Source of the DNA: Gammaproteobacteria bacterium
GTDB lineage: Bacteria > Pseudomonadota > Gammaproteobacteria > Xanthomonadales > SZUA-5
Reading direction: 5' to 3'
Length of the DNA stretch: 48,388 bases
Assembly: GCA_030430155.1 (NCBI GenBank)
Contig: JAUIFV010000013.1
Span: 1 to 48,388 of the forward strand
Part shown: positions 25,787 to 35,574 of the stretch, one piece after another
How positions within the stretch are numbered: position 1 is the first letter of the stretch
Layout of the letters: every line of letters begins with the position of its first letter
The notes under the pieces: generated by a model
The model's input: only the letters and a program-made list of their open reading frames with translations
The model's database searches: none
What the model was told of the DNA's origin: nothing
Program-made: the position numbers and the translations under genes

Positions 25787-26731
25787 TTACAAAGCCACCT
25801 CCTGCGCCCCAGGCATCCTTCGCTTCCGGGTCAGCAGCGGATGCCCAATCACCGCCAAGAGCAGTATCCCGACTCCCAGATAGAAGGTCAGGCTCAGTTC
25901 GTGCTGTTCGCCGAGCAGCAGCATGGCCAGGATGATGGCGTAGATGGGTTCCAGGTTGACCGCCAGTTGGGCGCTGAAGGCGCTGATGTGGCGTAGGGCG
26001 ATCAGCGACAGGGCGAAGGGGAACAGGGTGCAGCCCAGGGACAGGACCAGCAGCAGGACGATGTCCTGATTGCCGGGAATGGCCAGCAGGGCGCCGGCCT
26101 GGGAGGGAAAGATCCAGGGCATCAGCGGAGCGAGCAGGGTCAGGCACAGGGTGCCGGCGCCGAGTTCCAGCGCGGTCACCGCCAGCGGGTCACCTTGATG
26201 CACATAGCGCTTGTTCATGGCGCCGAAGATGGCGACAAAGAAGGCCGACAGCACGCCCACGGCGAAGCCGACGTGCATGCTGGGGTCTACGCCGCCGACT
26301 ACCAGCGCGACACCGGGGATTACCGCAATGCCCAGCGCCAGTTCGCTACCGGCCAGCGCGCGGCGCGCGATCAGCGGCTCGATCACCGCCAGAAAGACCG
26401 GCCCGAAGGCCATCGCGGTGACCGCCACCGAGGCGTTTGAGAGCTTGATCGCGCCGTAGAAGGTCAGCCAGTGCAGTGACACCATCGCGCCGATGATGGC
26501 GTAGATGCCGATCTGCCGTGGCGGAATCCGCGCCAGAGAGCGCCAGACCTTGGGCAGCAGGGCCAGCACCACCGCCACGATCAGCATTCGCCACCACACC
26601 AGCGGCAGCGAGGGCAGCGTGATCAGCTTGCCCAGGATGGCGGTAAAACCCCACAGCAGCACGCAGAAGTGGATCTGCAGATAGGCCTTGGCGGTGCTGT
26701 GCGGATCGGAAGCCGCGCCGGGAGCGCTCAT
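25787..26731 (-). CDS. EamA/DMT-family membrane transporter
   Basis: 314 residues with ten predicted transmembrane helices in two EamA halves: the first from [13 protein letters not shown], the second from [37 protein letters not shown] at about 262-278 is the usual EamA end motif. Drug/metabolite transporters of this type export small metabolites; the substrate cannot be told from sequence. The frame is open upstream to 26776. The ATG at 26731 overlaps the selO stop by four bases (ATGA), so the two genes are translationally coupled. A homologous TTTTACG inverted element lies after its stop. Confidence 0.9.
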   Translation of the reverse strand: MSAPGAASDPHSTAKAYLQIHFCVLLWGFTAILGKLITLPSLPLVWWRMLIVAVVLALLPKVWRSLARIPPRQIGIYAIIGAMVSLHWLTFYGAIKLSNASVAVTAMAFGPVFLAVIEPLIARRALAGSELALGIAVIPGVALVVGGVDPSMHVGFAVGVLSAFFVAIFGAMNKRYVHQGDPLAVTALELGAGTLCLTLLAPLMPWIFPSQAGALLAIPGNQDIVLLLVLSLGCTLFPFALSLIALRHISAFSAQLAVNLEPIYAIILAMLLLGEQHELSLTFYLGVGILLLAVIGHPLLTRKRRMPGAQEVAL

Positions 26732-28284
26732 GAACTGCAGGACAGCATGGAGCAGCCGGGGCGATGGCGCGCCCATTCGGGACGCAGCGCGGCATAGCCC
26801 TGGCTTTCGGGTTGTTCGCTGTAGGGATCGTCCAGCACCGCCACCAGATCATGCAGCGGCTGCAGATCACCACGCTCGGCGGCGTCGATGGCCTGTTGCG
26901 CCAGCCAGTTGCGCGGCACGTAAAGCGGGTTGAACTCACCCATGCGCTGGCGGCGTTCGCCATCGGTCATCCCCTCGGTTGCTATCCGTTGACCGTAGTC
27001 GGCGAGCCAGCGATTGAACTCGTCAGCGTGGCGCATCAGGCTGAGCTCGGAATAACTGATCTCGGCAAAGCGCTCGGCACGCAGCTCATCTATCGCCAGC
27101 GCGCCCAGGCGGCGGAAGAACAGGGTGAAATCGAGTTCGGTGCGTTGCAGCAACGACAGCAGCGTGCTGTAAAGGCTGATGTCTTCCAGATTGCCTAGTC
27201 CCAGCTTGCCCGCGCTCATGCGCAAGTACTCGGCGTTGAAGCGCTCAGCGTAGCGCTGCAGCCCGTCGCGCAGCGGTTCATGGTCCTCCAGCAGCGGTGC
27301 GATGGCGCCGGCCAGGCAGGACAGATTCCAGTGCGCGATCTGCGGCTGGCGGCCGAAGCAGTAGCGGCGACCCTCGGCGTCGGTGGTATTGGGCGTCCAG
27401 GCCGGATCATAGTCCTCGACCCAGCCGTAGGGGCCGTAGTCGATGGTCAAGCCGAGAATGGACATGTTGTCGGTATTCATCACCCCATGCACGAAGCCGA
27501 CCCGCATCCAATGCGCCATCAACGTGGCCGTTCGTTCGCAGATGGTGTTGAACCACTGCACCATCTGTACAGCGGGTTCACTCGCCGTGAGCTCGGGAAA
27601 ATCGCGGGCGATACAGAAGCGCACCATTTGCGCCAGCAGCTCGGTCTCGCCGCGGCTGGCCGGCAGCTCGAAACTGCCGAAGCGCAGAAAGCTGGGCGCT
27701 ACCCGACAAACGATGGCGCCCGGTTCTGGCCTGGGATCGCCGCTGTAGAGGATGTCCCGAACCACCTCCTCGCCGCTGCCGACCAGGGTCAGCGCGCGGG
27801 TAGTGGGGACGCCCAAGCGGTGCATCGCCTCGCTGCAGATGAATTCGCGCAGGCTGGAACGCAGCACCGCGCGGCCGTCGGCGCTGCGTGAATAGGGCGT
27901 CGGCCCGGCGCCCTTGAGCTGCAGTTCCCAGCGTTCACCGTGCTCATTGACCAACTCGCCCAGGCTGATTGCGCGCCCGTCGCCCAGTTGACCCGCCCAG
28001 TGCCCGAATTGATGGCCGCCGTAATTGTTGGCAAAGGGCTGCATGCCGGGCAGCAGCCCGTTGCCGCTGAATGCATCGAGGAAGGACTGCGATGCGACCG
28101 CCGACTCATCGAATCCAAGCCGGGCCGCCAGCGCGGGCGCATGGGCAAGCAGCCTCGGCGCCGCCACCGGCGTCGGCTGCACCGCGCTCCAGGCGGCGCC
28201 ATGCACCTGACGCACCCGGTTGCGCGGGTCGGGGTCGCCGGGCAGTTCGGCAATCAGGCGGTTATCGAAGTTCAACTTGGTCAT
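26728..28284 (-). CDS. selO: SelO/YdiU family protein adenylyltransferase
   Basis: The 518-residue product has the pseudokinase-like fold that transfers AMP to protein hydroxyls in E. coli SelO. Conserved blocks are [83 protein letters not shown] and NLSCLAGA. The C-terminus ends in LSCSS, the usual bacterial version with Cys where eukaryotic SelO has selenocysteine. The family is linked to oxidative stress and redox control. It is in an operon with the EamA transporter (4-bp overlap) and divergent from rplU. Confidence 0.96.
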   Translation of the reverse strand: MTKLNFDNRLIAELPGDPDPRNRVRQVHGAAWSAVQPTPVAAPRLLAHAPALAARLGFDESAVASQSFLDAFSGNGLLPGMQPFANNYGGHQFGHWAGQLGDGRAISLGELVNEHGERWELQLKGAGPTPYSRSADGRAVLRSSLREFICSEAMHRLGVPTTRALTLVGSGEEVVRDILYSGDPRPEPGAIVCRVAPSFLRFGSFELPASRGETELLAQMVRFCIARDFPELTASEPAVQMVQWFNTICERTATLMAHWMRVGFVHGVMNTDNMSILGLTIDYGPYGWVEDYDPAWTPNTTDAEGRRYCFGRQPQIAHWNLSCLAGAIAPLLEDHEPLRDGLQRYAERFNAEYLRMSAGKLGLGNLEDISLYSTLLSLLQRTELDFTLFFRRLGALAIDELRAERFAEISYSELSLMRHADEFNRWLADYGQRIATEGMTDGERRQRMGEFNPLYVPRNWLAQQAIDAAERGDLQPLHDLVAVLDDPYSEQPESQGYAALRPEWARHRPGCSMLSCSS

Positions 28285-28336
28285 ATTCGTCTGGTTTGGG
28301 GCGTTGGCTGGCTTCGCAATGGCGGCGCGGTGACCA

Positions 28337-28364
28337 GGGCACAGGATCCAGGGCCCAGGGCCCA
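28337..28364 (+). repeat. Four-heptad GGGCCCA array (left arm of a hairpin)
   Basis: Units are GGGCACA, GGATCCA, GGGCCCA and GGGCCCA. The array at 28388-28415 is in inverse orientation 23 bp away, so the two could pair as a long stem. Confidence 0.85.
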
Positions 28365-28387
28365 GCTATGTCAGAGCGCCGCTCCTC

Positions 28388-28415
28388 TGGGCCCTAAGCC
28401 CTGGGCCCTGGTCCC
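28388..28415 (-). repeat. Four-heptad GGGCCCA array (right arm of a hairpin)
   Basis: Minus-strand units are GGGACCA, GGGCCCA, GGGCTTA and GGGCCCA. The variant units sit at positions 1 and 3 instead of the usual position 2. Confidence 0.85.
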
Positions 28416-28635
28416 TCAAACACCAAGCCAGCGACTTCCCGCTCCCAATCATGTACCATCCGCGCCGCGCAGGCAGTGTGCTCAAACCTATACACACGCC
28501 GCGGTCGCCATCATTCGCTGGTGTCCCTGGGGTCCAGGGTCGCCACAGATGGCTGTTTCCACGCGCGTATTGACCGGGATGGGTTTTTGGCCCATACTCC
28601 CGGGTCTTTTCGCGCCAGCTTAGAAGACTCGAAAA

Positions 28636-28947
28636 ATGTACGCAGTATTTGCCACCGGTGGCAAGCAATACCGGGCCGCTCCAGGGGATGTAATCAAGGT
28701 TGAGAAGCTCGATGCCGAAGCCGGCTCGACGATCGCCCTCGATCAGGTTTTGATGGTTTCCGATGGTGACAAGGTGCAGGTTGGCGCGCCCATCGTCGAA
28801 GGCGCCGCTGTGAACGCGCTGGTGCGCAGTCACGGTCGCGGCGAGAAGATTTTGGTGGTCAAGTTCCGCCGTCGTAAGCACCATCGCAAGCAGATGGGTC
28901 ATCGGCAGAGCTACACCGAGCTCGAAATCACCGATATCAAGGCCTAA
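28636..28947 (+). CDS. rplU: 50S ribosomal protein L21
   Basis: The 103-residue product has the normal length and the L21 pattern: [14 protein letters not shown] at the start, [12 protein letters not shown], and the basic [15 protein letters not shown] loop that contacts 23S rRNA. It is followed after 14 bp by rpmA with AAAGGAG, the standard rplU-rpmA-obg order. Confidence 0.98.
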   Translation: MYAVFATGGKQYRAAPGDVIKVEKLDAEAGSTIALDQVLMVSDGDKVQVGAPIVEGAAVNALVRSHGRGEKILVVKFRRRKHHRKQMGHRQSYTELEITDIKA

Positions 28948-28961
28948 AGGAGCGATTCGTC

Positions 28962-29234
28962 ATGGCACATAAGAAGGCAGCGGGTTCAACTCGCAACGGT
29001 CGCGATTCCAATCCGAAGTATTTGGGCGTCAAGCGCTACGGCGGTGAGTCGGTGCTGGCCGGCAACATCCTGGTGCGTCAGCGCGGCACCCAGTTCCACC
29101 CCGGCACCAACGTCGGTCTGGGTCGCGATCACACCCTGTTCGCGCTGGTCGATGGTCAGGTTGAGTTCCGCAAGGGCGGCAAGCACAACCGGCGCATGGT
29201 CAGCGTGGTTCCGGCGGGCGACGCGCAAGACTGA
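28962..29234 (+). CDS. rpmA: 50S ribosomal protein L27
   Basis: 90 residues. The start [16 protein letters not shown] is the L27 N-terminal tail that reaches the peptidyl-transferase centre. [10 protein letters not shown] and IRQRGT-type ([11 protein letters not shown]) blocks follow. There is no N-terminal extension of the Firmicutes type, so no Prp-protease cleavage is expected. A Rho-independent terminator follows 28 bp after the stop. Confidence 0.98.
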   Translation: MAHKKAAGSTRNGRDSNPKYLGVKRYGGESVLAGNILVRQRGTQFHPGTNVGLGRDHTLFALVDGQVEFRKGGKHNRRMVSVVPAGDAQD

Positions 29235-29261
29235 TTGCGCAGCGCAAGCTGAAAGTTGTTA

Positions 29262-29296
29262 GAGAAGCCCCGCCTGAGCGCGGGGCTTCTTTTTTG
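29262..29296 (+). terminator. Rho-independent terminator after rpmA
   Basis: AGAAGCCCCGC and GCGGGGCTTCT form an 11-bp stem with a short loop, followed by a run of T. It separates rplU-rpmA from obg, which must have its own promoter or rely on read-through. Confidence 0.92.
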
Positions 29297-29318
29297 TGTT
29301 CCATCCGACCTCTGGTAA

Positions 29319-30467
<1,149 letters not shown>

Positions 30468-30471
30468 CAAC

Positions 30472-30499
30472 AAAAAACCGGCCAAAAGGCCGGTTTTTC
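30472..30499. terminator. Bidirectional Rho-independent terminator (obgE / rpsT)
   Basis: AAAAAACCGGCC and GGCCGGTTTTT flank a 4-base loop. A-tract and T-tract on either side allow termination of both the plus-strand obgE and the minus-strand rpsT. Confidence 0.92.
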
Positions 30500-30543
30500 G
30501 TTGAACGACGTGCGCTCGGCAACGCCGAGCCGGAAGAACGTTC

Positions 30544-30810
30544 TTAGGCAGCCATCGCCTTGATGTGGGCGCTCAGGCGGCTCTTGTGCCGAGCGGCCTT
30601 GTTCTTGGCGATGGTGCCGCGCGCGGAGATGCGATCGAGGATCGGCACGGCGGTCTTGTAGGCTTCCTGCGCAGCGGCCTTGTCGCCCGCTTCAATTGCC
30701 TTGATGACGTTCTTGATCGCGGTGCGGACCATGCTGCGCACGCTCATGTTGTGGGCGCGACGCTTGACAGCCTGCTTGGCGCGCTTCTTTGCGGAAATGA
30801 TGTTGGCCAC
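30544..30810 (-). CDS. rpsT: 30S ribosomal protein S20
   Basis: The 88-residue product has the typical length and composition: three basic helices, [12 protein letters not shown] at the start, [19 protein letters not shown], and [20 protein letters not shown] near the end. The start codon is GTG at 30810, preceded by GGAG; non-ATG starts are also known for rpsT elsewhere. It is transcribed divergently from murJ. Confidence 0.97.
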   Translation of the reverse strand: MANIISAKKRAKQAVKRRAHNMSVRSMVRTAIKNVIKAIEAGDKAAAQEAYKTAVPILDRISARGTIAKNKAARHKSRLSAHIKAMAA

Positions 30811-30989
30811 GAAAAACTCCGGTTGAAATCGTGCGAGCTAAAAAGACCGCGCAGTATGGGCATGATTCCTCGTCCGGTCAAGTATCGCAGCTGAGGCGGG
30901 TAGCGGCCCGGCAAAACATCGCAATGCCCGACCAATGCCATCGACGAGCCGAGTAGACTCGCCGACCGTAGCCCGAGTCCGTCCCGCGC

Positions 30990-32561
30990 ATGAAACTGAT
31001 CCGCTCAACCGCCATCGTCAGCAGCATGACCCTGCTCTCGCGGGTGCTGGGTTTTGTCCGCGATGCGGTGGTCGCGCAGCGCTTTGGCGCCTCGGCGGCC
31101 ACGGACGCCTTCTTCGTCGCTTTTCGAATCCCCAATTTCCTTCGTCGGCTATTTGCTGAAGGCTCGTTCTCGCTGGCTTTCGTACCGGTGCTGGCCGAGT
31201 ACAAGGCGCGCGGCGACGAGCAGGCATTGCGCGAGCTCAATGACCGAGTCGCCGGGACCTTGGGTGCAATCCTGCTGGTGGTTACCGCGATCGGGGTGCT
31301 GGCCGCGCCGGCGCTGGTCGCGGTGTTTGCGCCCGGCTATCTGGACCGGCCCGAGCAGTTCGCCATGACGGCGGACATGCTGCGCATCACCTTCCCCTAC
31401 ATCCTGCTGATTTCTTTGGCGGGATTTGCTGGCGGCATCCTCAATAGCTACGGCCGTTTTGCGATGCCGGCACTGTCGCCGGTGCTGCTCAATCTGGCCT
31501 TGATTGGTTTCGCCGTGCTCGGCGCGAGCTACTTTCAGCCGCCGATACAGGCTCTGGCCTGGGGTGTGCTCTGCGGCGGTGTGCTGCAGCTGGGCATGCA
31601 GCTGCCGGCGCTGGCGCGCATGGGTCTGCTGCCAAGGCCACGCTGGGGCTGGGCGCACGAGGGCGTGCGCAAGATCCTGCGGCTGATGATTCCGACCCTG
31701 TTCGGCGCGTCCGTGGCGCAGGTCAATTTGCTGGTTGACACCCTGATCGCCTCCTTCCTGATCGCCGGCAGCGTCAGCTGGCTGTACTACGCCGAACGGC
31801 TGCTTGAGTTTCCACTGGGCGTTTTCGGCGTGGCCCTGTCGACGGTGATCCTGCCCAGCTTGTCGGCCCACTACAGCCAGTCGCAAAGCCAGGCCTTCTC
31901 GGCGGCGCTGGATTGGGCGATGCGGGTGGGCTGCTTCATTGCCCTGCCGGCAACAGCGGCGCTGGCGATTCTGGCTGAGCCGCTTATGTGGACGCTGTTC
32001 GGCTACAACCAGTTTGCCGCCTCCGACGTCCGCATGGCAGGCCTGGCCCTGGCCGCGCTGGCTTTGGGGCTGCCAGCATTCATCCTGATCAAGGTGGTCG
32101 CGCCCGGCTTCTATTCGCGCCAGGACACCAAGACGCCGGTCAAGGCCGGCATCACCGCGATGGTGGCCAACGTGGTCTTCAACGCGATCATCGTCGGCGC
32201 AATGGTGCTCAACGACTACCCGGCACCGCACGCGGGCATGGCCCTGGCCAGCGCACTGGCCGGCTGGCTGAACTTCGCTCTGCTGTTCCGCTGGCTGCGC
32301 GCCAGCGGCGCCTTTGAGCCGCAGTCGCGCTGGGGTCGCTACGGTCTGCAGCTGGCAGTGTCCGGCACACTGCTCGCGATCTGGCTGTGGTGGGCCTCGC
32401 GCAATCTATTCGAGTTCGCCGGCCAGAGCGCGCTGGAGCGGGTCGGCGGCATCGCCGCACTGATTGGTGTGGGTGGCGTGATCTATGTGGGTGCGCTGTT
32501 GGTTTGTGGGGTGCGGCCGCGGGATTTGTTGGATAAGCCGGTACCAGTAGCTAAGAGCTAA
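30990..32561 (+). CDS. murJ: Lipid II flippase MurJ
   Basis: 523 residues with about 14 transmembrane helices. The N-terminus SMTLLSRVLGFVRDAVVAQRFG is the MurJ/MviN signature, and basic residues line the predicted central cavity (FRIPNFLRRLFAEGSF). It flips lipid II across the inner membrane for peptidoglycan synthesis. In many relatives murJ is followed by ribF-ileS; here it is followed instead by repeat DNA and a convergent ackA. Confidence 0.97.
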   Translation: MKLIRSTAIVSSMTLLSRVLGFVRDAVVAQRFGASAATDAFFVAFRIPNFLRRLFAEGSFSLAFVPVLAEYKARGDEQALRELNDRVAGTLGAILLVVTAIGVLAAPALVAVFAPGYLDRPEQFAMTADMLRITFPYILLISLAGFAGGILNSYGRFAMPALSPVLLNLALIGFAVLGASYFQPPIQALAWGVLCGGVLQLGMQLPALARMGLLPRPRWGWAHEGVRKILRLMIPTLFGASVAQVNLLVDTLIASFLIAGSVSWLYYAERLLEFPLGVFGVALSTVILPSLSAHYSQSQSQAFSAALDWAMRVGCFIALPATAALAILAEPLMWTLFGYNQFAASDVRMAGLALAALALGLPAFILIKVVAPGFYSRQDTKTPVKAGITAMVANVVFNAIIVGAMVLNDYPAPHAGMALASALAGWLNFALLFRWLRASGAFEPQSRWGRYGLQLAVSGTLLAIWLWWASRNLFEFAGQSALERVGGIAALIGVGGVIYVGALLVCGVRPRDLLDKPVPVAKS

Positions 32562-32588
32562 GTTCCAGTAGCCAGTTCCAGTGGCCAG
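32541..32588. repeat. CCAGTAGCCAG-family repeat
   Basis: The words CCAGTAG, CCAGTT and CCAGTGG alternate at 6-7 bp spacing at and beyond the murJ stop. Related stretches occur at 25763-25783, 33966-33990, 35469-35496 and 40456-40473. Confidence 0.6.
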
Positions 32589-32598
32589 GATTAAGGGC

Positions 32599-32697
32599 GT
32601 TTTACGTTTTACGTTTTACGTAGAAGCGAGAGCAGTGAGTGCTCGGAGTCCATTGCTTTTTCTCTTGTCGTAAAACGTAAAACGTAATCTCGTAAAA
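32599..32697. repeat. TTTTACG heptad inverted element, copy B
   Basis: Three TTTTACG units (32600-32620) face CGTAAAA units (32669-32675, 32676-32682, 32691-32697). The complement of this element matches 25656-25759 through the arms and the core. Like copy A, it sits between two convergent genes (murJ and ackA). Confidence 0.9.
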
Positions 32698-32723
32698 CCA
32701 TCCGCGAACTAACGGAACTCGTT

Positions 32724-33911
32724 CTACCACCCCAACACCCCCGCCGCCTCATCCGCCATCTGCTGCTCCTCATCCGTTGCCAGCCTATAGACGCGGACGC
32801 GGGAATCATCCGCGTGCAAGCGATCGGCGCCGTCGGCGTTGGCGCTGGCGTTGAGGCGGATGCCCAGCCAGCTCAGGCGCTCGCAGATCTGTGCCCGCAC
32901 TGGCGCTGCGTTTTCGCCGACACCAGCGGTGTAGACCAGGGCGTCGAGTCCGCCCAACACCGTCGTCATCGACGCCACGGCTTTGGCGATGGCCAGGCAG
33001 TACTGGGCTACGGCAAGTCGGGAAGCGTCGTCATCCTTGGCCAGCAGATCACGCATGTCGCCGTCGCCGTCGGACCAGCCGGCCAGACCGCCCTGCTTGC
33101 TGACCAGCTGCTCGACCTCGTCGATGCCGCCGGGCCGATCGCGGGTCAGCGCGATCAGCAGGCCGGGATCCAGGTCGCCGCTGCGAGTGGCCATGGGAAT
33201 GCCACCCAGCGGCGAGTAGCCGAAGCTGCAGTCGACGCTGCGACCGTCGCGCAGCGCGCACAGACTGGCGCCGCTGCCCAGATGGGCGACCACGACCCGG
33301 CTTGCGGCCGGATCGATTTGCGCCAAGCGGCGGGCGATGTAGGCGTAGGACAGCCCGTGAAAGCCGTAGCGGCGATAGCCCTGCTCATGGATGCGGCTAG
33401 GCAGCGGGTAGCGATAGGCCAGCGGACCCCAGTGGGCGTGGGCGGCGGTATCGAAGCAGGCCACCTGCGGAATCTCCGGAGCCATCTCCATCAGCCGCTT
33501 GAGCGCGCCGACGTTGTGCGGCTGATGCAGCGGCGCCAGCGGGGTCAGCGCCGCCAGCCGCTCGACCACCTCGTCGTTGACCACGACCGCGCCATCAAAT
33601 TCGCCGCCACTGTGCACCACCCGGTGCACCGCAGCGACGATGCGCACCCGACGTTCGCCTATCCACTCGAAGATCCGCTCCAGCGCCTCGGCCTGCGTCA
33701 TCGAGCGGTGCAGATCCAAGGCCTGGCGCTCATCACCGACGCGCACCTTGAAGCGCGCCTGATCGCTCAGATCCTCGATCTGCCCACGAGCGATGCGCTC
33801 GCATTGCGGCGCACTGAACAAGCCGAACTTAAGACTCGACGAGCCCGCATTGATCGCCAACAGCACCGGCAGGCGCGCGTCGTTGTCAGTCGCCTCCGAG
33901 TTGTTCCGCAT
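32724..33911 (-). CDS. ackA: Acetate kinase
   Basis: The 395-residue product (E. coli 400) interconverts acetyl phosphate + ADP and acetate + ATP. Signatures are LAINAGSSSLKFGLF near the start, YRRYGFHGLSYAYIARRL (equivalent of the RYGFHGTSH block), VVAHLGSGASLCA, FGYSPLGGIPMATRSGDLDPG, and DALVYTAGVGENA. The ATG at 33911 is preferred over a GTG at 33920, which overlaps the GGAGG ribosome binding site. It lies 88 bp downstream of the phosphotransacetylase gene in the same direction, so the two form an acetyl-CoA to acetate module. In place of TSH it reads LSY, a family variation that could shift substrate preference toward other acyl phosphates. Confidence 0.93.
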   Translation of the reverse strand: MRNNSEATDNDARLPVLLAINAGSSSLKFGLFSAPQCERIARGQIEDLSDQARFKVRVGDERQALDLHRSMTQAEALERIFEWIGERRVRIVAAVHRVVHSGGEFDGAVVVNDEVVERLAALTPLAPLHQPHNVGALKRLMEMAPEIPQVACFDTAAHAHWGPLAYRYPLPSRIHEQGYRRYGFHGLSYAYIARRLAQIDPAASRVVVAHLGSGASLCALRDGRSVDCSFGYSPLGGIPMATRSGDLDPGLLIALTRDRPGGIDEVEQLVSKQGGLAGWSDGDGDMRDLLAKDDDASRLAVAQYCLAIAKAVASMTTVLGGLDALVYTAGVGENAAPVRAQICERLSWLGIRLNASANADGADRLHADDSRVRVYRLATDEEQQMADEAAGVLGW

Positions 33912-33999
33912 GGATTCCACCTCCGTGGCCGATGATGACCGGTCTGCAATGCTCTTTGCCGCTTTCCTGGCTACTGGAACTGGCTGCTGGCACTAGGCC

Positions 34000-35397
34000 C
34001 TAATGATCCTCATCCCCTTTGTCCTTACGCATATTGCAACCCACCACCGCCAGCGCTACCGAGGCCATCCGGGTGCGCAGGCTGTCGGCGCGCGAGGTCA
34101 GGATCAACGGCACCCGCGCGCCCAGCACCAGACCGGCGGCATCGTCGTCGGCCATGAAGGTCATCTGCTTGATCAGGATGTTGCCGGCTTCCAGGTCCGG
34201 CACCAGCAGGATGTCCGGCTGACCGGCGACGCGGTCGGGCAGACCCTTGATCCGTGCCGCTTCCGGATCGATCGCGTTGTCGAAGGCCAGCGGACCATCG
34301 AGCACGCCGCCCTTGATTTGCCGCCGATCGGCCATCTTGCACAGCGCGGCGGCGTCCAGGGTGGCCTGCATGTGCAGATTGACCTTCTCCACCGCAGCCA
34401 GAATGGCGACCTTCGGTTCGGCGATGCCCAGGCCGTGGGCGAAGTCGATGGCGTTCTGGCAGATGTCGACCTTGGTCGCCAGGTCCGGTGCGACGTTGAT
34501 CGCGCAGTCGGTGACCATCAGCGGCTTGGGATAGTCGGGCGAGGAGACCAGATAGATGTGGCTCATCCGCCGATCGGTGCGCAGCCCGGCCTCGCGGGCG
34601 ATCACCGCGCGCAGGAACTCATCGGTGTGCAGACTGCCCTTCATCAGGGTGGCGACCTCGCCATCCTTGGCCAGCGCCGCACTACGCTCAGCCGAGGCGT
34701 GCGAGTGCGGGGTGTCGATCAGCTGCAGGCCGCTGATATCCAGTTCCGCAGCGTCAGCGATGCGCTTGATGCGCTCGGCCGGGCCGACCAACACCGGTCG
34801 CATCAGGTCTTCTTTGGCCGCGTCCAGTGCACCCTGCAGCACCACGGCGCTGCAGGGGTGGACCAGCGCCACCGGCAGCGTGGGGTAGGACTTGGCGGCG
34901 CGGATCAGCCGGTCGTAGCCGGCGCGGTCGCGAAATTCGATATCCGGCAGTTCCTGCGCCTGATGGGATATCGCACGGTCTGGTGCAATCACCAGCGCGC
35001 TGCCTTCGGCGACGCTGACATTGTCCTGATTGCGGCAGCTGCAGCGCATCAGTACGCGCCTATCAGCCTGCTTCTCGGCGACCTCTACCTTGACCTCAAT
35101 GCGGTCATCGGGACGGACCGGCGCGAGGAACTTCAGATCCTGCGACACATACTCGGTCCCCGGCCCTGGAAGGCGGGTGCCGATCAGCGTGGAAATCAGC
35201 GCCCCCAGCCACATGCCGTGCCCGACCACGCCCTCAAAGCGGGTTTCCGCGGCATAGGCCGGATTGAGATGAGCCGGATTGATGTCACCCGACATCACCG
35301 CGTAGAGCTTGATGTCGCGCGGGGTCAGCATGCGCACCAGCGAGGCACTATCGCCCACCGCCAGCTGCTCATAGGTCCGATTCTCCAATAGCGCCAT
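34000..35397 (-). CDS. Bifunctional MaoC-like hydratase / phosphate acyltransferase
   Basis: About 465 residues with two domains. Residues 5-135 form a MaoC-type hot-dog domain (DIKLYAVMSGDINPAHLN and GHGMWLGALIS, holding the D and H catalytic pair of (R)-hydratases). Residues 155-465 form a phosphate acetyl/butyryltransferase domain (PVALVHPCSAVVLQGALDAA, MKGSLHTDEFLRAV, MTDCAINVAPDL-type block, GPLAFDNAI, VAGQPDILLVPDLEAGN). Such fusions are annotated as enoyl-CoA hydratase/phosphate acetyltransferase and are usually paired with an acetate/butyrate kinase, as here. It would make acyl phosphate from acyl-CoA for ackA. The ATG at 35397 is preferred over a GTG at 35406, which directly abuts the AGGAGA. 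Confidence 0.9.
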   Translation of the reverse strand: MALLENRTYEQLAVGDSASLVRMLTPRDIKLYAVMSGDINPAHLNPAYAAETRFEGVVGHGMWLGALISTLIGTRLPGPGTEYVSQDLKFLAPVRPDDRIEVKVEVAEKQADRRVLMRCSCRNQDNVSVAEGSALVIAPDRAISHQAQELPDIEFRDRAGYDRLIRAAKSYPTLPVALVHPCSAVVLQGALDAAKEDLMRPVLVGPAERIKRIADAAELDISGLQLIDTPHSHASAERSAALAKDGEVATLMKGSLHTDEFLRAVIAREAGLRTDRRMSHIYLVSSPDYPKPLMVTDCAINVAPDLATKVDICQNAIDFAHGLGIAEPKVAILAAVEKVNLHMQATLDAAALCKMADRRQIKGGVLDGPLAFDNAIDPEAARIKGLPDRVAGQPDILLVPDLEAGNILIKQMTFMADDDAAGLVLGARVPLILTSRADSLRTRMASVALAVVGCNMRKDKGDEDH

Positions 35398-35468
35398 CGG
35401 CTGCACTCTCCTGCTGTCAGTAGCGGCACAGGATAGCGGGAGGGGATGAAGGGAATAAAACGAGGGCG

Positions 35469-35496
35469 AGTTCCAGTAGCCAGTTCCAGTAGCCAG
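35469..35496. repeat. Tandem AGTTCCAGTAGCC repeat
   Basis: Two full copies of a 13-bp unit (7+6 bp: CCAGTAG and CCAGTT). It is the most regular example of the CCAGTAGCCAG family in this window. Confidence 0.75.
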
Positions 35497-35539
35497 AAGA
35501 GCGTCGGGTCAACGGCGCTGCCTGCGCCCTAAGCTCTTC

Positions 35540-35567
35540 TCAGCCCTCAGCCCTCAGCCCTCAGCCC
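35540..35567 (+). repeat. Four tandem TCAGCCC heptads
   Basis: Four exact units lying between the stop of the MFS-acyltransferase gene and the start of the MaoC-phosphotransacetylase gene. They are the same unit as the seven-copy array at 24445-24493. Confidence 0.95.
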
Positions 35568-35574
35568 TAAACGA

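Larger units (their letters stand above)
28285..28635. other. Divergent spacer selO/rplU with two inverted heptad arrays and the rplU leader
   Basis: A 351-bp region. Two four-heptad arrays face each other (28337-28364 and 28388-28415). About 200 bp of unassigned leader before rplU includes a small hairpin, CCCTGGGGTCCAGGG, near 28525-28540. A known L21 leader RNA structure could not be confirmed by eye. Confidence 0.55.

Noticed and set aside
26728-28284. Selenocysteine codon in selO
   Set aside because: The C-terminus reads LSCSS with a normal Cys codon and a regular stop; bacterial members of this family do not use selenocysteine.
34003-35391. Long plus-strand frame opposite the MaoC-phosphotransacetylase gene
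   Set aside because: It mirrors codon structure of the real gene, has no ribosome binding site and no motif. The same holds for the plus frame at 32814-33935 opposite ackA.
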